A DNA stretch of 64,000 bases from Sambucus nigra (taxonomy: Eukaryota; Streptophyta; Magnoliopsida; Dipsacales; Adoxaceae): positions 835,176,073-835,240,072 of the forward strand of contig OX422207.1 of the NCBI GenBank assembly GCA_949130495.1, in the 5' to 3' direction. The position numbers and the translations under genes are program-made. Under the pieces are notes generated by a model. That model was given only the letters and a program-made list of their open reading frames with translations. It ran no database searches and was not told the DNA's origin. The number at the start of each line of letters is the position of its first letter. The first letter of the stretch is position 1. Positions 33,226-45,625 of the stretch are shown here, piece by piece.

Positions 33226-33545
33226 TCATTTTGGTATTTGGCACATGTTTAATTAAATCCTTATAAGAACCATATTTATTTGGAGAATATCCATCACTAG
33301 TTTCAATTAAATGGATAATGGATCCTGATCCTTAAGACAATAATGCATTCAAATAAGCATGAGTAATCAAATGAAACAAAGCACAACGGTAAGACCCCAT
33401 ACCTAGAGCTAACATCATATACATAAATTGAGACATTGTAGAATAGGCTAAACCTCTCTTAATGTCTTTTTGAGCAATAACTAAAGTAGATTATAATAAT
33501 AGTGTTATTATCCCTATAAAATATATTATATTCATTACATGAGGT
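33226..33545 (-). pseudogene. ndhF: Nuclear fragment of plastid ndhF
   Basis: The minus strand encodes a decayed piece of plastid NADH dehydrogenase-like subunit 5: VMNIIYFIGIITLLL, then [43 protein letters not shown] and a divergent KHVP segment. Stops interrupt it, after TLLL and before GSGSIIH. In chloroplasts this protein is a proton-pumping subunit of the NDH complex. Here it is a short transferred copy. The KHVP motif after GSGSIIH fits ndhF better than mitochondrial nad5. The extent beyond 33,545 is unclear. Confidence 0.8.
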
Positions 33546-33735
33546 GAGATAAAAATTTTAACCTAGATAAGTCTGAATAGATCATTTATCGACTTTACAA
33601 ATTCTTCACCGAATTCAATTCAATATCAACATTCAAACATGGTATAATAGTAAAGAACAAGATCAAGATAATCACTTTAGAAACCATATTTGAGACGAAA
33701 GACCTCAAAAGGAAAAAACCAATAGGAAATAATAC

Positions 33736-34134
33736 TGTCAAGACTCTAGTAATACGATATTATTTTAATAATAAGCATTCAAATAAAACACTATCATAAT
33801 TCTTTCATTCTTTTAGGAAAATGCGACATCACTGGGATATTTCAAAAGGTTACTAAGAAGAGGGTTAGTTAGGCAGTTGGGAGAGGGTTAGTTAGTTAAG
33901 CAGTTGAGATGGTTGGGAACAACTACCAAAGTTGTGTCTCCTTCGTTAGATTATAAATGTAGATCTCTTACTAACCTTTTATTTTGTAATTGTATGTAGT
34001 AATTGATATAAATAGTTGTAAAGTTGTAATTGTAATTCATTTTGAACTGATCAATCAATATATTTCAGTTGTTATCAACCCTAGCCTCTCTCAATACCAA
34101 ATTGTTGTTTACTTCTTCTCCTAAGATTGTGACG
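33736..34134 (+). repeat. Chromovirus 5' LTR
   Basis: About 399 bp, beginning TGTCAAGACTC. It aligns end to end with the 3' LTR (shared GCGACATCACTG, GGGTTAGTTAG and TGTAGATCTCTT blocks). The inner end is fixed by the primer site at 34,137. Confidence 0.75.
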
Positions 34135-34321
34135 ATTGGTATTAGAGCCATTAGATACCTATATACCACTAGATAGGATGGGGGAGGGTCCATGATATCC
34201 AGACTTACAAGATACAATCAAGAAACACGACAATTACATTTAAGGTGTTCATGAAATTGTGATCCAATTACAAAAGAGTATGAATCAAATGGGAATGAAC
34301 AAGAAATAATTTGAGGAGAAG

Positions 34322-34870
34322 GTGGAAAATATGCTCACTAAACAGCTAAGGATCAAAGGAGCTCAAGTGGAGATGGAAAAATCAAGTACTGATAAAGAAA
34401 GGAGTAATTCGAAATGTAAAATAACTCAAAAGGGAAATAGTAATCCAACCAAGGTTCCCAAGGATGATTTTCCCAAATTCACCAAGGAAACCCCAAGAAA
34501 ATGGATTCATAAATATTTAAATTTCTTCTCTTATCATACCATGACCGATAGAAAAAAGGTAATCTACGTTGCCCTTTACTTAAAAGGAAAAGCAAACGTG
34601 TGGATCTAAGATTTTCTGGAGGGAAAATATTAGATAAATTTGGGGACTTTTGTGAAAGCCTTGTGCACTAGATTCATGACCAGGGATCATGAAAACCTTG
34701 TAGATGAATTCCATTGAATAAAACAGGTGGAAACAATCACTGATTACCAATAGGGGTTTGATGATCTCAAATCCCAAATCGTAGACCATGAATTAAATAA
34801 GGACTATTTGATTTTTAGTTTCTTGGGTTGTCTTAGGGAAGAAATTAAAAGTTGGGTTAAGATATTTTAT
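34322..34870 (+). pseudogene. Chromovirus gag
   Basis: The first 95-codon frame contains the start of a retrotransposon gag core: FPKFTKETPRKWIHKYLNFF, then KKVIYVALYLKGKANVW. It stops at 34,607-34,609. Gag-like sequence continues interrupted to about 34,870. Confidence 0.75.
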
Positions 34871-35173
34871 CCCTCATGAATACAATCGACCATAAGTTTG
34901 GTAAAACTCCAAGAATAAACTATGTAATTAGTACGAAAGAAATACACAGAAAATAAAAAGAGTGCCTACAACTATAGGGGCATGAATAGCTAACCATTAT
35001 TTACTAGGACTGGATCCAAATAAGGGAATCAGAGCAACAATAGAAAACTAAAGGTAGCCCCTGTGCCTGTTAAGAAAATTTCTTACTCCAAAATGAAAGA
35101 AATGAGGGATAAAGCCCTATGTTATTATTATTAAAAAATATTTAAGCCTCAGAATGTGTAAAAGAAGAGAAAG

Positions 35174-35383
35174 TTGTTCATTATGAAGGACGAAGAAGTA
35201 GATGATAAATTAGAGATTAAAGATTTGGAAAATTTCTTAGAAGAGGAGGTACTTAATCATGAAGATATGGAATTTTCACTCAATGCCTTGTCTAGATTAA
35301 TTTCCCACAATTATATTATAATCAAAGGGTTTAGTAAGAATTACCCCATCACAATACTAGTGGACACTAGCAACACACAATAA
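35174..35383 (+). pseudogene. Chromovirus protease region
   Basis: A 69-codon open piece ends with NYPITILVDTSNTQ, where DTS corresponds to the aspartic protease active site. A stop follows at once. It is a fragment of the polyprotein between gag and RT. Confidence 0.55.
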
Positions 35384-35594
35384 AATCTTCCAATAAAATT
35401 AGTAGACTCAATGAACCAACACCCCTATTAACTGTAACTGTTGTAAATGGGGAATTTTTTTTATCAGTTCAAGGGGACCTAATTTCCAATGGGCCATGGA
35501 AGGTCACACTTGTCAAATATTAAATATTTTGAACTTCAAAATCAATTTCACTTTTGAGTTTATAAATTTAACTATTGAATTTTCAGAAACAAGT

Positions 35595-35720
35595 TTGGGA
35601 TTATTGTCATTCCTAACCGTGATATTAGGAGGATTCCACCCTCTTTCACAAACAAGCCAAACTCTTTCATTAATTACCTTTAAAGTGGATCTTGTATGGG
35701 CTTTCCAATAGGCATAGTTC
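35595..35720 (-). pseudogene. Stray copia gag fragment, antisense inside the chromovirus
   Basis: On the minus strand, NYAYWKAHTRSTLKVINERVW and CERGWNPP closely resemble the start of the copia gag at 40,560-40,700 (NYAYWKACMKSHLKTIDESVC, CERGWTPS). Only about 40-50 codons match. This is an isolated piece in the opposite orientation, without LTRs. Confidence 0.7.
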
Positions 35721-36143
35721 GATGTATATATATGCACTAAGCTCGAATGGTACATAAAGCACAAATAGTATATTAAAATATATAATTGGCCTCTTATTTG
35801 ATCCAGAACTAAAGTTGGAATCATTATAGGAAAAAGGCTGATATGGGTCTCCTCCAAATTGGTGGATGTGACATTATCTTGGTAATGAACTGGATAACGC
35901 GCTTCAATTCCATCTTGATTTTGAGACTCCTAAATTGACATTAAAGAGAAATGGAAAGAACGTGGTTTTAAGGGGTGTTATTGAAGGATTTAGATTGTAA
36001 ATGATGAACGGGGGATTCTTAAAAATGCTACCGTGGAGGACTAAAAATACGACTAACATAGGGGCTTATTGGGGAACAATTATCTATCCATGTAGATGTG
36101 TCCAACAAAGTACTAAGGTGACACTTCCCCCTCTATTAAATTA

Positions 36144-36720
36144 TTGTTATCTAAATTCAATGATGTATTTGTTGAACTAAAAGGCCTACCTCCTCAAATA
36201 ATCCATAATTACCAATTTTTTCTTAATAAAGGTACCTCCCTCTTTAATGAGAGACCTTATAGGGTTCCCAGAAGAATGAAATTGAAAAATGGTAATGTTA
36301 AAAATAAAATTTATACAACTCAAGCACGAAACTTTTACTCCACCCATTTTGTTGGTGAGAACAAAAGATGGTAGTTAGAGATTTTGCGTGAATTGTAGGA
36401 AATTAAATGATGCTACAATCAAGGACAATTAACTTATACCCATTATTGAGGAACTTTTAGACAAATTGTATGGTGCCAATGTATTCTCTAAGATGGATTT
36501 GAGGGCAGGATATCACGAAATAAGAATGAAGGAGGATGTTTCCATGATTGCATTCATGACCTATTATGGACATTATGAGTTCAAATTCATGCCATCTGGT
36601 TTGACTAATGGACCAACTAATTTCCAAAGCCTTATGAATGAGGTTTCTAAATCCTAGATAAGAAAGTTTTTCGTTATTTTCCTTGATGATATTCTCGTGT
36701 TCACAAACACTTAGAATTTG
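36144..36720 (+). pseudogene. Chromovirus reverse transcriptase
   Basis: Starts with FNDVFVELKGLPP, the region just before RT. It continues with the palm motifs [17 protein letters not shown] and [21 protein letters not shown] (36,466-36,657), and FLDDILVF near 36,680, where FLDD is the catalytic motif. Stops and a frame break lie near 36,372, 36,655 and 36,710. RNase H remnants follow to about 37,450. Confidence 0.82.
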
Positions 36721-37450
36721 TACTTACTATGTTAAGATCTCATAAACTATATGATAAACATCAAAGGTCTCCCTTTCCTAACAAACTGTTTTGTACTTTG
36801 GGCACATCATCAATGAAAAGAGGGCATCCAAAAATCCCATTAAGGTGGATAACATAATGACTTAACACATACCAATAATAATAAAGGACTTAGAGGATTC
36901 TTAAGATTGAATGAGTTATATTAAAGATTTATTTAGGGATATGACAGCATATCCAAACCCTTTACAAACCAGCTCAAGAAGGATGCATTCCAACATGGAG
37001 AGGTAGATGAGGAATCCTTTACGAAGATAACCACTTTTAGCCTTGCCAAATTTCTAACATTCCTTTAATGTTGAAAATGGTGAAAATAATAGAGATGTGG
37101 GTTCTGTCGTGAGGCAAAATAAATACCAATTGCCTTTATAAGCAAAAGACGTGATCCTAGATCATTGGGGCTATTTATATATGAAAACGAAATGATTTTC
37201 ATCATTTTAGTTGTGTCCAAATGGAAGGATCAGCTACTTGGTCCCCATTTTATTATATTCATTGACCACTTAAGCATAAATTTCTTTATGGTTCAAAGGG
37301 TCATTAACCTAATGCAAAAAAAATGAATCACCTAGACATTGGGTTTACATTATGAAATTAGATATAAAATAGGTTCAGAGAATATGGTTACTTATTCCCT
37401 ACCAAGGAGATAAGAGGAATATGCCAATCTTCATGCTATCTCTAAAGTTC

Positions 37451-38880
37451 AACCAATATGGATTTAAGCGGTTATTTGCTATAAGGAATATATTAAATTC
37501 AAAGAATTAATTCACTCAATTAGTGATTTATTCACATGGATCAAGTGAATATACACAAGTACAAGGAATGATACAGAAAGGTGATAGTCTAGTGGTGGGT
37601 TAAACTAATCAGTTAAGGCACAAAATTATTGAGGCAATCCATTGATTAACAATTGGGGGTCACTAAGGGATTGAAGCATCATACAATATGGAAAAATAAA
37701 ATATTCATCGTACTAGATAGAATAGATATGTGAAGTCCTTTGTGATAAGTTGTGATGCCTACTAAAAGCGCAAACCTTAACATACCATGTTACTAGGATG
37801 CAACCACCAATTTTTATTCCACGACAAGTATGGGAAAAAATGGAATGGATTTTATGGAAGGGATACCATTCTCGTAAGGCAATGATGTTATCATGGTATT
37901 GGTACATAGGTAAACTAAGATGCAAATTTCATACCTTGTAAACACTCCTTCAATGCAACTACAATTTTATACCAATGTCTAAGGGATCCATGGGGTCGTA
38001 ATGAATATAATATCAAATTTTGAGAAGATTTTCACAATCTCCTTTTGGTATAAGCTATGTAAGGTCATAGGAACACAACTTGCTTTGAGATATTCTTACC
38101 ATACTCAAACTGATAGTAAAACACAGAGAGTGAACTAATGTATGGAGGCATATTTAAGGTGTATGTACAGATAAAGACCTAGAAAGTAGATTCACTTGGA
38201 TGAGTGGTGGTATAACACCAATTACTATAGCACCCTAAAATGTACCCTATTTGAATCCCTATATGGGTATCTTCCACCCCAATGGCCTATTCCCAACTTC
38301 ATTGATATGACAATGGCCACAGTTGAAGATATTATGAAAGATAAAGTAATTATAACTCATCTTTTATGAGAGCATCTCACTAGGGCTCAAGAGAGGACCA
38401 CTCACAATGTTAATAAGAAAAGAAAGGAGAGACGATTAAATCTTGGGGACCATGTCTACCTCAATATGCATCCCTATAGAAAAACTAATGTAGCCCTTAG
38501 AAGGAATATGAAACTGGTTGCATGATTTAATGTCCATTTTAAACTCTTGAATAAGGTGGGGCCTGTAGCTTATCATTTGGAACTTCAACAAGGAAAAACT
38601 ATCCATATTATTTTCCATGTTTTCCAATTGAAGAAGAGGAACGAAAGTCAAAATGTAAGATCCCCACATCTACCACTCATGGGAAGTGAAGGCCAATTAC
38701 TGGTTAAACCATTTGCCATCAAGGATCGCAAAATAATTAAGAGAGGAAATATAGTTTGCCACTAGTTCTCATCCAACGGTCTAAGTCCATTCCTAATGAT
38801 GACACTTAGGAGGATTGGACTTTCATTCACTCACATGTACTCACTTTGTCCTTGAGGACAAGGATTTGGTGAATGATAGG
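37451..38880 (+). pseudogene. Chromovirus integrase and chromodomain-like C-terminus
   Basis: Decayed integrase fragments include the YHTQTDSKTQRVN-type block near 38,100 and ESLYGYLPPQWP near 38,255. The C-terminal integrase part (NLGDHVYLNMHPYRKT, GPVAYHLELQ) leads into VKPFAIKDRKIIKRGN and, after a frame change, QRSKSIPNDDT and EDWTFIHSH near 38,770-38,840. That is the pattern of a chromodomain, which in chromoviruses reads histone marks to guide integration. Confidence 0.72.
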
Positions 38881-39221
38881 GGAATAGTTACGACTGTAAC
38901 AATATGATACCATTTTGATATCAATCATTAAAATGGAACACTATCATTTTATTCTTCCTTTCTTTGGGCAAATGCGACATCACTGTGATATTTTAAAAGA
39001 TTGTTGTAAAAAGGGTTAGTTAGTTAAATAGTTGAAAGAGGGTCAGTTAGTTAGTCTACTGAGATGGTTGTTAAGAACATCTACCAAAGTTGTTTCTCCT
39101 TTTTTAGATTATGGTTGTAGATCTCTTCTTAACCCTTGATTCGGTAATTAAATGTAATATCTATTATTAATAGTCGTAATATGGTAATTTTGATGTATTC
39201 TAAACTGATTAATCAATATAT

Positions 39222-40423
39222 TGCAAGGACATATTTTACATAGTTTATTTACCGTATGTCGTATATCGCTACACCCGTCGAAGAAAAGTTCAAGTTCATT
39301 CATGCATCAAGACGGATCCGAATATCAAAGTTCCTCAACAAATAAGCCTCTGCGAGATAGATTTGGGCAAGGTTATGTTTAAGTCCCTTAATGTTTCAGT
39401 CAAAGTGTTGGGATAATTTTTATAAAATGTTTTTAAACATCTGATGCATCTTTTTTCATCAAAATAATTTTTCTAACTCTTGAAGGCTGAGTTTTAATAA
39501 AAATATTTTTTTGCTAACGTCGTTCAAACAACATGTCAATGTCGTTCAAGTGACAGGAGAAAATCGTTCAAATGACCGCTTCACGTGACATTGCATATAA
39601 GTGTTTCACTTAATGACAAGCTACTGTTTCATGTTTTAATACGTCGTGAGAAGGTCGTGTGATACATGGTTTAAATGACATTTGATGTCGTTCGAGCGAC
39701 CTGCCATTGTTGCTCCAACGAACCCATCGACTCAACTTTTTTATAAATACCTGTTAAATGAGTCCTTTTTGCTTTAGAAGAACTGAGAGTTTCAATTTAC
39801 GAAAATTGCAAATTGCATAGTTTTTGTCTTCTCTTTTAAGGGTTTATAACTTTGTTTTTCAATTCACAAATCGTCCCAATAGCTTTAATGAATTATTTTG
39901 GAACCCAAGATACAACTTTGGTGAAGTCTCTCTTTTAGAGACAAGATCTCTACTGCTGACTTGGTAGCTCTTGAGGGAGGTGCTGGCTGACGACGATTGC
40001 GGTCACTTGGGAGTGCTTAATGGTGTTCCTTGCTAACAATAGAGTTGCGGTTCTGGTAGGCCTGCTGCGGTCAATCCATTGCTGATTTTACGTTGTGACC
40101 TATGCGAGTGTTCTGCGAAATATTCATTGCAGAATTCTGTAAGTGTTGTTACGTTTATTGAAATAAAGGTTTTGCCCTTGCGGGGGATTTTTTCCCTGAA
40201 ATCTGTGTATCTGTAATTTTTATTTGTGATGGCATAATTTACACACCTAGATGCATGTTTAGGGATTAATTAAAATTGGATTTTAATTGATTTGATTGGG
40301 ATCAAATATTGACAATTAATTAAATAAGCTTTTAATTAGAAATTTGTGAATCACCGAGCAATCGATATCACACCGCTTTAACAAATTATTATCAGAGCTT
40401 TTCAAACGATCTTACTTTTTACG
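39222..40423 (+). repeat. Copia element 5' LTR
   Basis: About 1.2 kb. It contains several copies of a GTCGTTCAAACGAC-like motif near 39,530-39,700 and a TTTTTATAAATACC box near 39,738. Confidence 0.86.
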
Positions 40424-40539
40424 AATTGGTATCAGAGCGGTTTCTCTAATTTATCGAGTGATTCTTTTTCCAATTTTTTTGGTGATATTGATGTTTGTGA
40501 AAAATCGCAAGGGTTCCGAATGAAAACTGATATAATCGG

Positions 40540-41720
40540 TTGCTAGTTTTTTACGGGACTAATTATGCATATTGGAAAGCTTGTATGAAATCTCATTTAA
40601 AAACAATTGATGAAAGTGTTTGTATTGCTTGTGAAAGAGGGTGGACTCCTTCCACCGTTGATGTTGAAAATGTCACAAATCCCAAACCTGTGTCTAATTG
40701 GACTAAAGAAGAGTTTAAATGGAGCAATTTTAATTCCCGTGGCCCGAGCGCTATTTCTGGAGCCCTCACCCCTAACAAGTTTCACCATATTATGACATGT
40801 ACCACATCTAAAGAGGCATGGGATATCCTCCAATTGACACATGAGGGTACCAACGTAGTCTAGGCATCTAAGTTGCAAAATTTAACCACCCAATTTGAGA
40901 CAATTATGATGTCTGAGTCTGAGTGTTTTACGAGTTTTATGCTAGGTTGTTTAACATAGTCAACACGAGTTTTAATTTTTGTGAGAAAATTGATGAGACT
41001 AGGGTTGTCAAAAAGATTTTGAGATCACTTCCATCTCGTTTTATTCCTCAGGTAACTGTTTTGAATTCTTTTGGCATATTAGATACACTTAAGTAAGAAG
41101 AACTCGTAGGAGACCCATCCTCAGACTTATGAGATCGACATGCTTCCCAAGACTGTTAGGCCTAAGGATAGGGGGATTTCACTTAAGTCACAATCTAGGA
41201 AGGGTGAGGAAGTGTCTAGAAAGAGAGAGAATAAGAAGAAAATGAAAATTTGTGAGTCCGAGGCTGAGGACGAGTTTGATTTTGATGATGTGGCTGTGCT
41301 TGCTAATTGTTTTTATAAAGTTTCTCAAATTTTTCAAAGAAAATTCTTCCAATAAAAAGTTTTTTGAGAAAAATAAAACGAAAGAAGAGGCCAAAAAGAG
41401 TGGTGACAAAGAGTAAGAGTAAGAAGAGATATGTTTTGAATGTGAGGGCAAAGGGCACAAGGCGTTTGAGTGTTCCATTATGCTAAAGAGAAAGGGCAAG
41501 AAAGTTGCCATGCTAGCCACTCTTGGCAATAGTGAGGAAAAGGTGAAGGATTCTGGGGATGAATATTCACATAGGATTTGTGTTGACTTTTTAGCTAGTC
41601 GTGTGAACACACCTAATTTGTCCCACGACAATGAGGATACTTGTGCACCTGAGAGCCCCGATAATGGTTTGAGTGTTTTGAGTGAGAGCGAGTTTGGAAG
41701 CGAAGGAGAAAGTGAGCTCT
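40540..41720 (+). pseudogene. Copia gag, N-terminal and zinc-knuckle part
   Basis: A 108-codon frame shows the copia gag pattern: NYAYWKACMKSHLKTID, CERGWTPS, NWTKEEFKWSNFNSRGPSAI and TSKEAWDILQLTHEGT. It stops at 40,863, but gag-like sequence continues in other frames. A zinc knuckle CFECEGKGHKAFEC lies near 41,429-41,470. The following frame (41,480-41,722) is Ser/Glu-rich. The protein would package RNA. Several stops and shifts make this copy inactive. Confidence 0.8.
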
Positions 41721-42020
41721 AATTAGCGTTTAGATTGTATGCCGAGACCTTAAAGATGAAGAAGTTGAATAAGGAGTTAGGTTTTAGAGTGTTAGTTATG
41801 GAGATAGATAGAAGTTTTGAGGGGATTTGAGACATTGGCGAGTCAACTCGAGAACGTGGAGGTTTCTTTGAGTGAATAGTTGATCATCGTAGGTCGGGAA
41901 AAGAGTGAACTTGAAGCCCGTTTCTCACAATTACAGAGAGATCTTGAACATGCCTAGGAGGTAAAGGTTACTTTAGAGGATACATATAAGAAGGTAAGAA
42001 AGATACTCCTCGATCCCACT

Positions 42021-42428
42021 TTGGGTAATGTTGAGAGACTAGGAATAGATCATGAAGGTGCGTCCACTTCCCACGTTGCACCTGAGCTGGTTCCCGAGTT
42101 TTTGATTGCTCCATATGGCTCTCAACCCAACCTACCTAGGCGTCCCATTCTAAATAGGAGAGTGCATCCTAGATGTTTTAGGAAAGGTGTCCTTAGGCTC
42201 GTGTATGTTTGCACGCACTACAAGAAGTTAGGACACCTTAGGGAATTTTATTTTAAGTTGGTTAGTGTGCCACATAGAGTTTTGCCACGTGTTCCCACAC
42301 ACGCACCCACACATGATGCACCAGATGATTACATGAGAGAGTTTGGACATATTATGGAGAAAGTTGAGTTTTTGGTCAAAACTTCACATGATTTGATGGA
42401 TGTTTTTCATGGATGTCACTACTTTTGA
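42021..42428 (+). pseudogene. Copia gag, second zinc-knuckle-like part
   Basis: A 135-codon frame with a damaged knuckle (VCTHYKKLGHLREFYFKL, where a Cys-rich C-x2-C-x4-H-x4-C is expected), then Pro/His-rich and helical tails. In full-length relatives the protease follows here. Instead the frame stops and noncoding repeats begin. Confidence 0.6.
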
Positions 42429-42579
42429 AAAACTACACCGCACCTCACGGTTGAGGTTTAGACGTGCTTGTTAGCATATGTTGTTTTCATGATGATATTT
42501 TATGCCTATTGCTAGTGTGTACCAATTTTGTATATAGTTTTTCCATTTTTGATATATTTTTCGAAAAACAAAAAAAAAT

Positions 42580-42825
42580 TGTTTTTGAATTTTTTTGAAA
42601 ATACCAAAAGATTTTCTATTTTTTTGAGAAAAAAAATTGAAAATAAAAAAATAAAAAAATAAAAAAATAAAAAAATAAAAAAATAAAAAAATAAAAAAAT
42701 AAAAAAATTAAAAAATTAAAAAATTAAAAAATTAAAAAATTGAAAAATTGAAAAATTGAAAAATTGAAAAATTGAAAAATTGAAAAATTGAAAAATTGAA
42801 AAATTGAAAAATTGAAAAGGATTTT
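42580..42825. repeat. Drifting A-rich minisatellite
   Basis: Consecutive 7-8 bp units change in order: AAAAAAT, then AAAAATT, then AAAAATTG, each form repeated many times. Confidence 0.95.
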
Positions 42826-43207
42826 ATTTTGATAAATTTTTTTAAAAGACACAAAAAGAGTTTTGTATTTTGTTTGGCACCGTTTATGAATGGACATTTA
42901 GGATGACCAAGTCATAATTTCATTACATATCTATGTGACTATTTTGTAGTGTTTTGATATGCGTCATCATTTCATTTTGTGATTTATAATATGTGGAGTC
43001 ATTGAGATGTTTTTAGTTAATTACTACCTACATGTTTGACTCATAATTTCCTTTAATGCACACTTGCATGGATTTTTTTTATTATTGTACTTGTCTATCA
43101 CATATTGGTCGGAGTGTTTTCATCTCAATTCTGTCTTTAAAACGAACCAAATGCGATAAAACTTGACAATGAAAGTAGTGCATGTAAGAACCGTTACTTG
43201 TGAGGAA

Positions 43208-43261
<54 letters not shown>

Positions 43262-44329
43262 AACGGGGAAGGGCTACAAAAGGTACTCACATATCCTTTG
43301 CGATTAAGCCACCATTTAAATTGGACCTAAAAAGTGTGGCATTGTAAAAAGTAGCCAAGGTCCAAAGAGGTTGAAAAGAACCCGAAAAAAATTTATGGAA
43401 ATAAAAAGATTAATATGAGAAAAAGGGTTCATTAGGTTTTAGATCACCTCATTTAGAAAAAAATAAAAGATTTATTATATATGAGGGTGTTTGTTTGGAA
43501 ATTAATCAAAGGTTTTAAACATACTGAAAAATCATTACATAATTTTAGATGTTATTGGTGTGAAAATCATTTTAGACTTTGATGTGTTGATAGATTGAGT
43601 CTATGTCATTTAAATTCAACATATTTTTGACACCTAAGGACGATTTTAAGTTCATTTGTTAGAAGTATCCTTATTCATCGTGCACATATGTTATGTTTGA
43701 TTGCATTGATCTTCCTATCGAATTTGTTCACACCCCCATTCATTCCATATCCACGATTTGGTTATCTTAGTGTAAATTCATAGTGTGTGTGATTTTTGTA
43801 AATTCCTTTTGCATTTTGTTTGAAAAAAAATTAAAAAAAATCATAAAATAGTTGGTGAATGCTTTCAAGTTTATCCTTAATGATTATAGTTGATTTGATT
43901 TACTTGTCGTGACACTCCATGCTTATTTTGTTTATTATTTTCCTTGTCATTTTTGGAAAAATAAAAAGGAGGTGAATGAATTATGATTTCTTGGGGAGTT
44001 TGAATTACGGGGGAGATTTGAGATTTGAGCTTTGTTTTGATTTAGGTTTATCTCATTTCAAACTCGATACGTCACGAAGGTATTTATTTCTTGTCTCATC
44101 TGTGTAGGTACATATTTTGAGGATCATGTGGCATACCCCGATGATGACAAAGGAAAGCAAAGAGATTTGAAGATTTTAAGTTGAAGATTTTTGAAGAAAG
44201 TTTATAGACTTGCATTTTTAGTGCCTTTTCATTTTTCGGTTCATGGGAGGGTATTAGATTTGTATAAGCCATTTGATCTGATAATTCAGATGTTTTTAGT
44301 TTTTACTGGCATAGGCATAAGGGGAGATT
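42826..44329 (+). other. Noncoding 3' part of the copia element
   Basis: AT-rich, with (TA)n(TG)n near 43,209-43,258. It ends in the polypurine tract AAGGGGAGAT directly before the 3' LTR. No pol domain in any frame that I can recognise. Confidence 0.6.
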
Positions 44330-45549
44330 TGTAAGGACATATTTTACATAGTTCGTTTATATTAGAGTATGTCGTATACCATTACACCCGTCGAAGAAAA
44401 GTTCAAGTTCATTCATGCATCAAGAGGGATCCAAATATAAAAGTTCTTCAACAAACAAGCCTTTGCGAGAAAGGTTTTGGTAAGGTTGTGTTTAAGTCCC
44501 TTAATGTTTCATTTAAAGTGTTGGGATAATTTTTCTAAAATGTTTTTAAACATCTGAAGAGTTTTTTTTCGTCAAAATAATTTTTCCAAGTCCTGAAGGC
44601 AGAGTTTTAATAAAAATAATTTTTCCCTGACGTCATTCAAAGGACATGTTAATGTCATTCAAACAACAGGATCAAGTCGTTCAAACGACTTTCACGCAAC
44701 ATTTCATCTCTCTTGATACCTCGCGAGAAGCTCATTTGAAGTGTTTCATCTAACGACATGCTACTGTTTCATGTTTTAATACGCCATTAGAAGGTTGCAC
44801 GATACATGGTTCAAACGACATTTGATGTCGTTCGAGCAACCTGACATTATCGTTTGAACGAACCCGCCAACTCAAGTTTTTTTTTTTATAAATACCTGTT
44901 AAATGAGTCCTTTTTGCTTCAAAAGACCTGAGAGTTTCAATCTATGAAAACTACAAATTGCAAAATTTTTGTCTTCTAATTTAAGAGTTTTAACTTTGTT
45001 TTTCATTTCACAAATCATCCCAATATCTTTAGTGAATTGTTTTAGAACCCAAGATACAACTTTGGTGAAGTTTCCCTCTACTGCTGACTTAGTAACTCTT
45101 GAGGGAGATGCTGGATGACGACGACTGCGGTCACTTGCGAGTGCTTGAGGGTGTTCCTTGCTGAAGATAGAGCTGAGGTTCTTATGGGTTTGTTGCAGTC
45201 AATCCATTGTTAATTCTAGATTGCGACCTATGTGAGTGTTCAGCGGAATATTCATTGGAGATTTCTATAAGTTTTGTTACATTTATTGAAATAAAGGTTT
45301 TTCCCTTGCGGGTGATTTTTTTCCTGAAATTTGTGTATCAACAATTTTTTTTGTGTTGGTATGATTTACACACCTAGATGCATATTTAGGGTTTAATTAA
45401 AATTAAATTTTAATTGGTTTGATTTATATAAAAATTGACAATGAATTAAATAAGCTTTTAATTGAAAATTTGTGAATCACCGAGTAATCGATATCACATT
45501 GCTTTAACAAATTGGTATCATATCTTTTCAAGCGATCTTACCCTTTACA
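44330..45549 (+). repeat. Copia element 3' LTR
   Basis: About 1.2 kb, TGTAAGGACATA...CCCTTTACA, followed by the TACAT duplication. It differs from the 5' LTR at many scattered sites. Confidence 0.86.
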
Positions 45550-45625
45550 TACATTTCTCTTGTTATTAACCCTTGTTAATCTTAGCTCCAAATTGTTTCT
45601 TAATTCTTATCCAAAGATTGTGACA

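Larger units (their letters stand above)
39222..45549 (+). mobile_element. Non-autonomous Ty1/copia element with gag only
   Basis: LTRs at 39,222-40,423 and 44,330-45,549 begin TG(C/T)AAGGACATATTTTACATAG and end ...TTTACA (TTTACG at the left). Target duplication TATAT (39,217-39,221) and TACAT (45,550-45,554, one change) inside the chromovirus 3' LTR. TGGTATCAGAGC primer site at 40,427. The interior of about 3.9 kb encodes a broken gag with zinc knuckles but no protease, integrase, RT or RNase H, so mobilisation would need another element's enzymes. Confidence 0.88.
33736..45625 (+). mobile_element. Old chromovirus (Ty3/gypsy, perhaps Reina-like) split by a copia element
   Basis: The 5' LTR is at 33,736-34,134. 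A tRNA-iMet-type primer site (TGGTATTAGAGCC) begins at 34,137. Degraded gag, protease, RT, RNase H, integrase and a chromodomain-like end follow. The 3' LTR is in two parts: 38,886-39,221 and 45,555-45,625. The LTRs differ greatly, so the copy is old. Flanking five-base sequences (AATAC and ACTCT) do not match, so the target duplication has decayed or the boundary is slightly off. The short LTRs of about 400 bp and the iMet primer suggest a Reina-type chromovirus. Confidence 0.8.
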
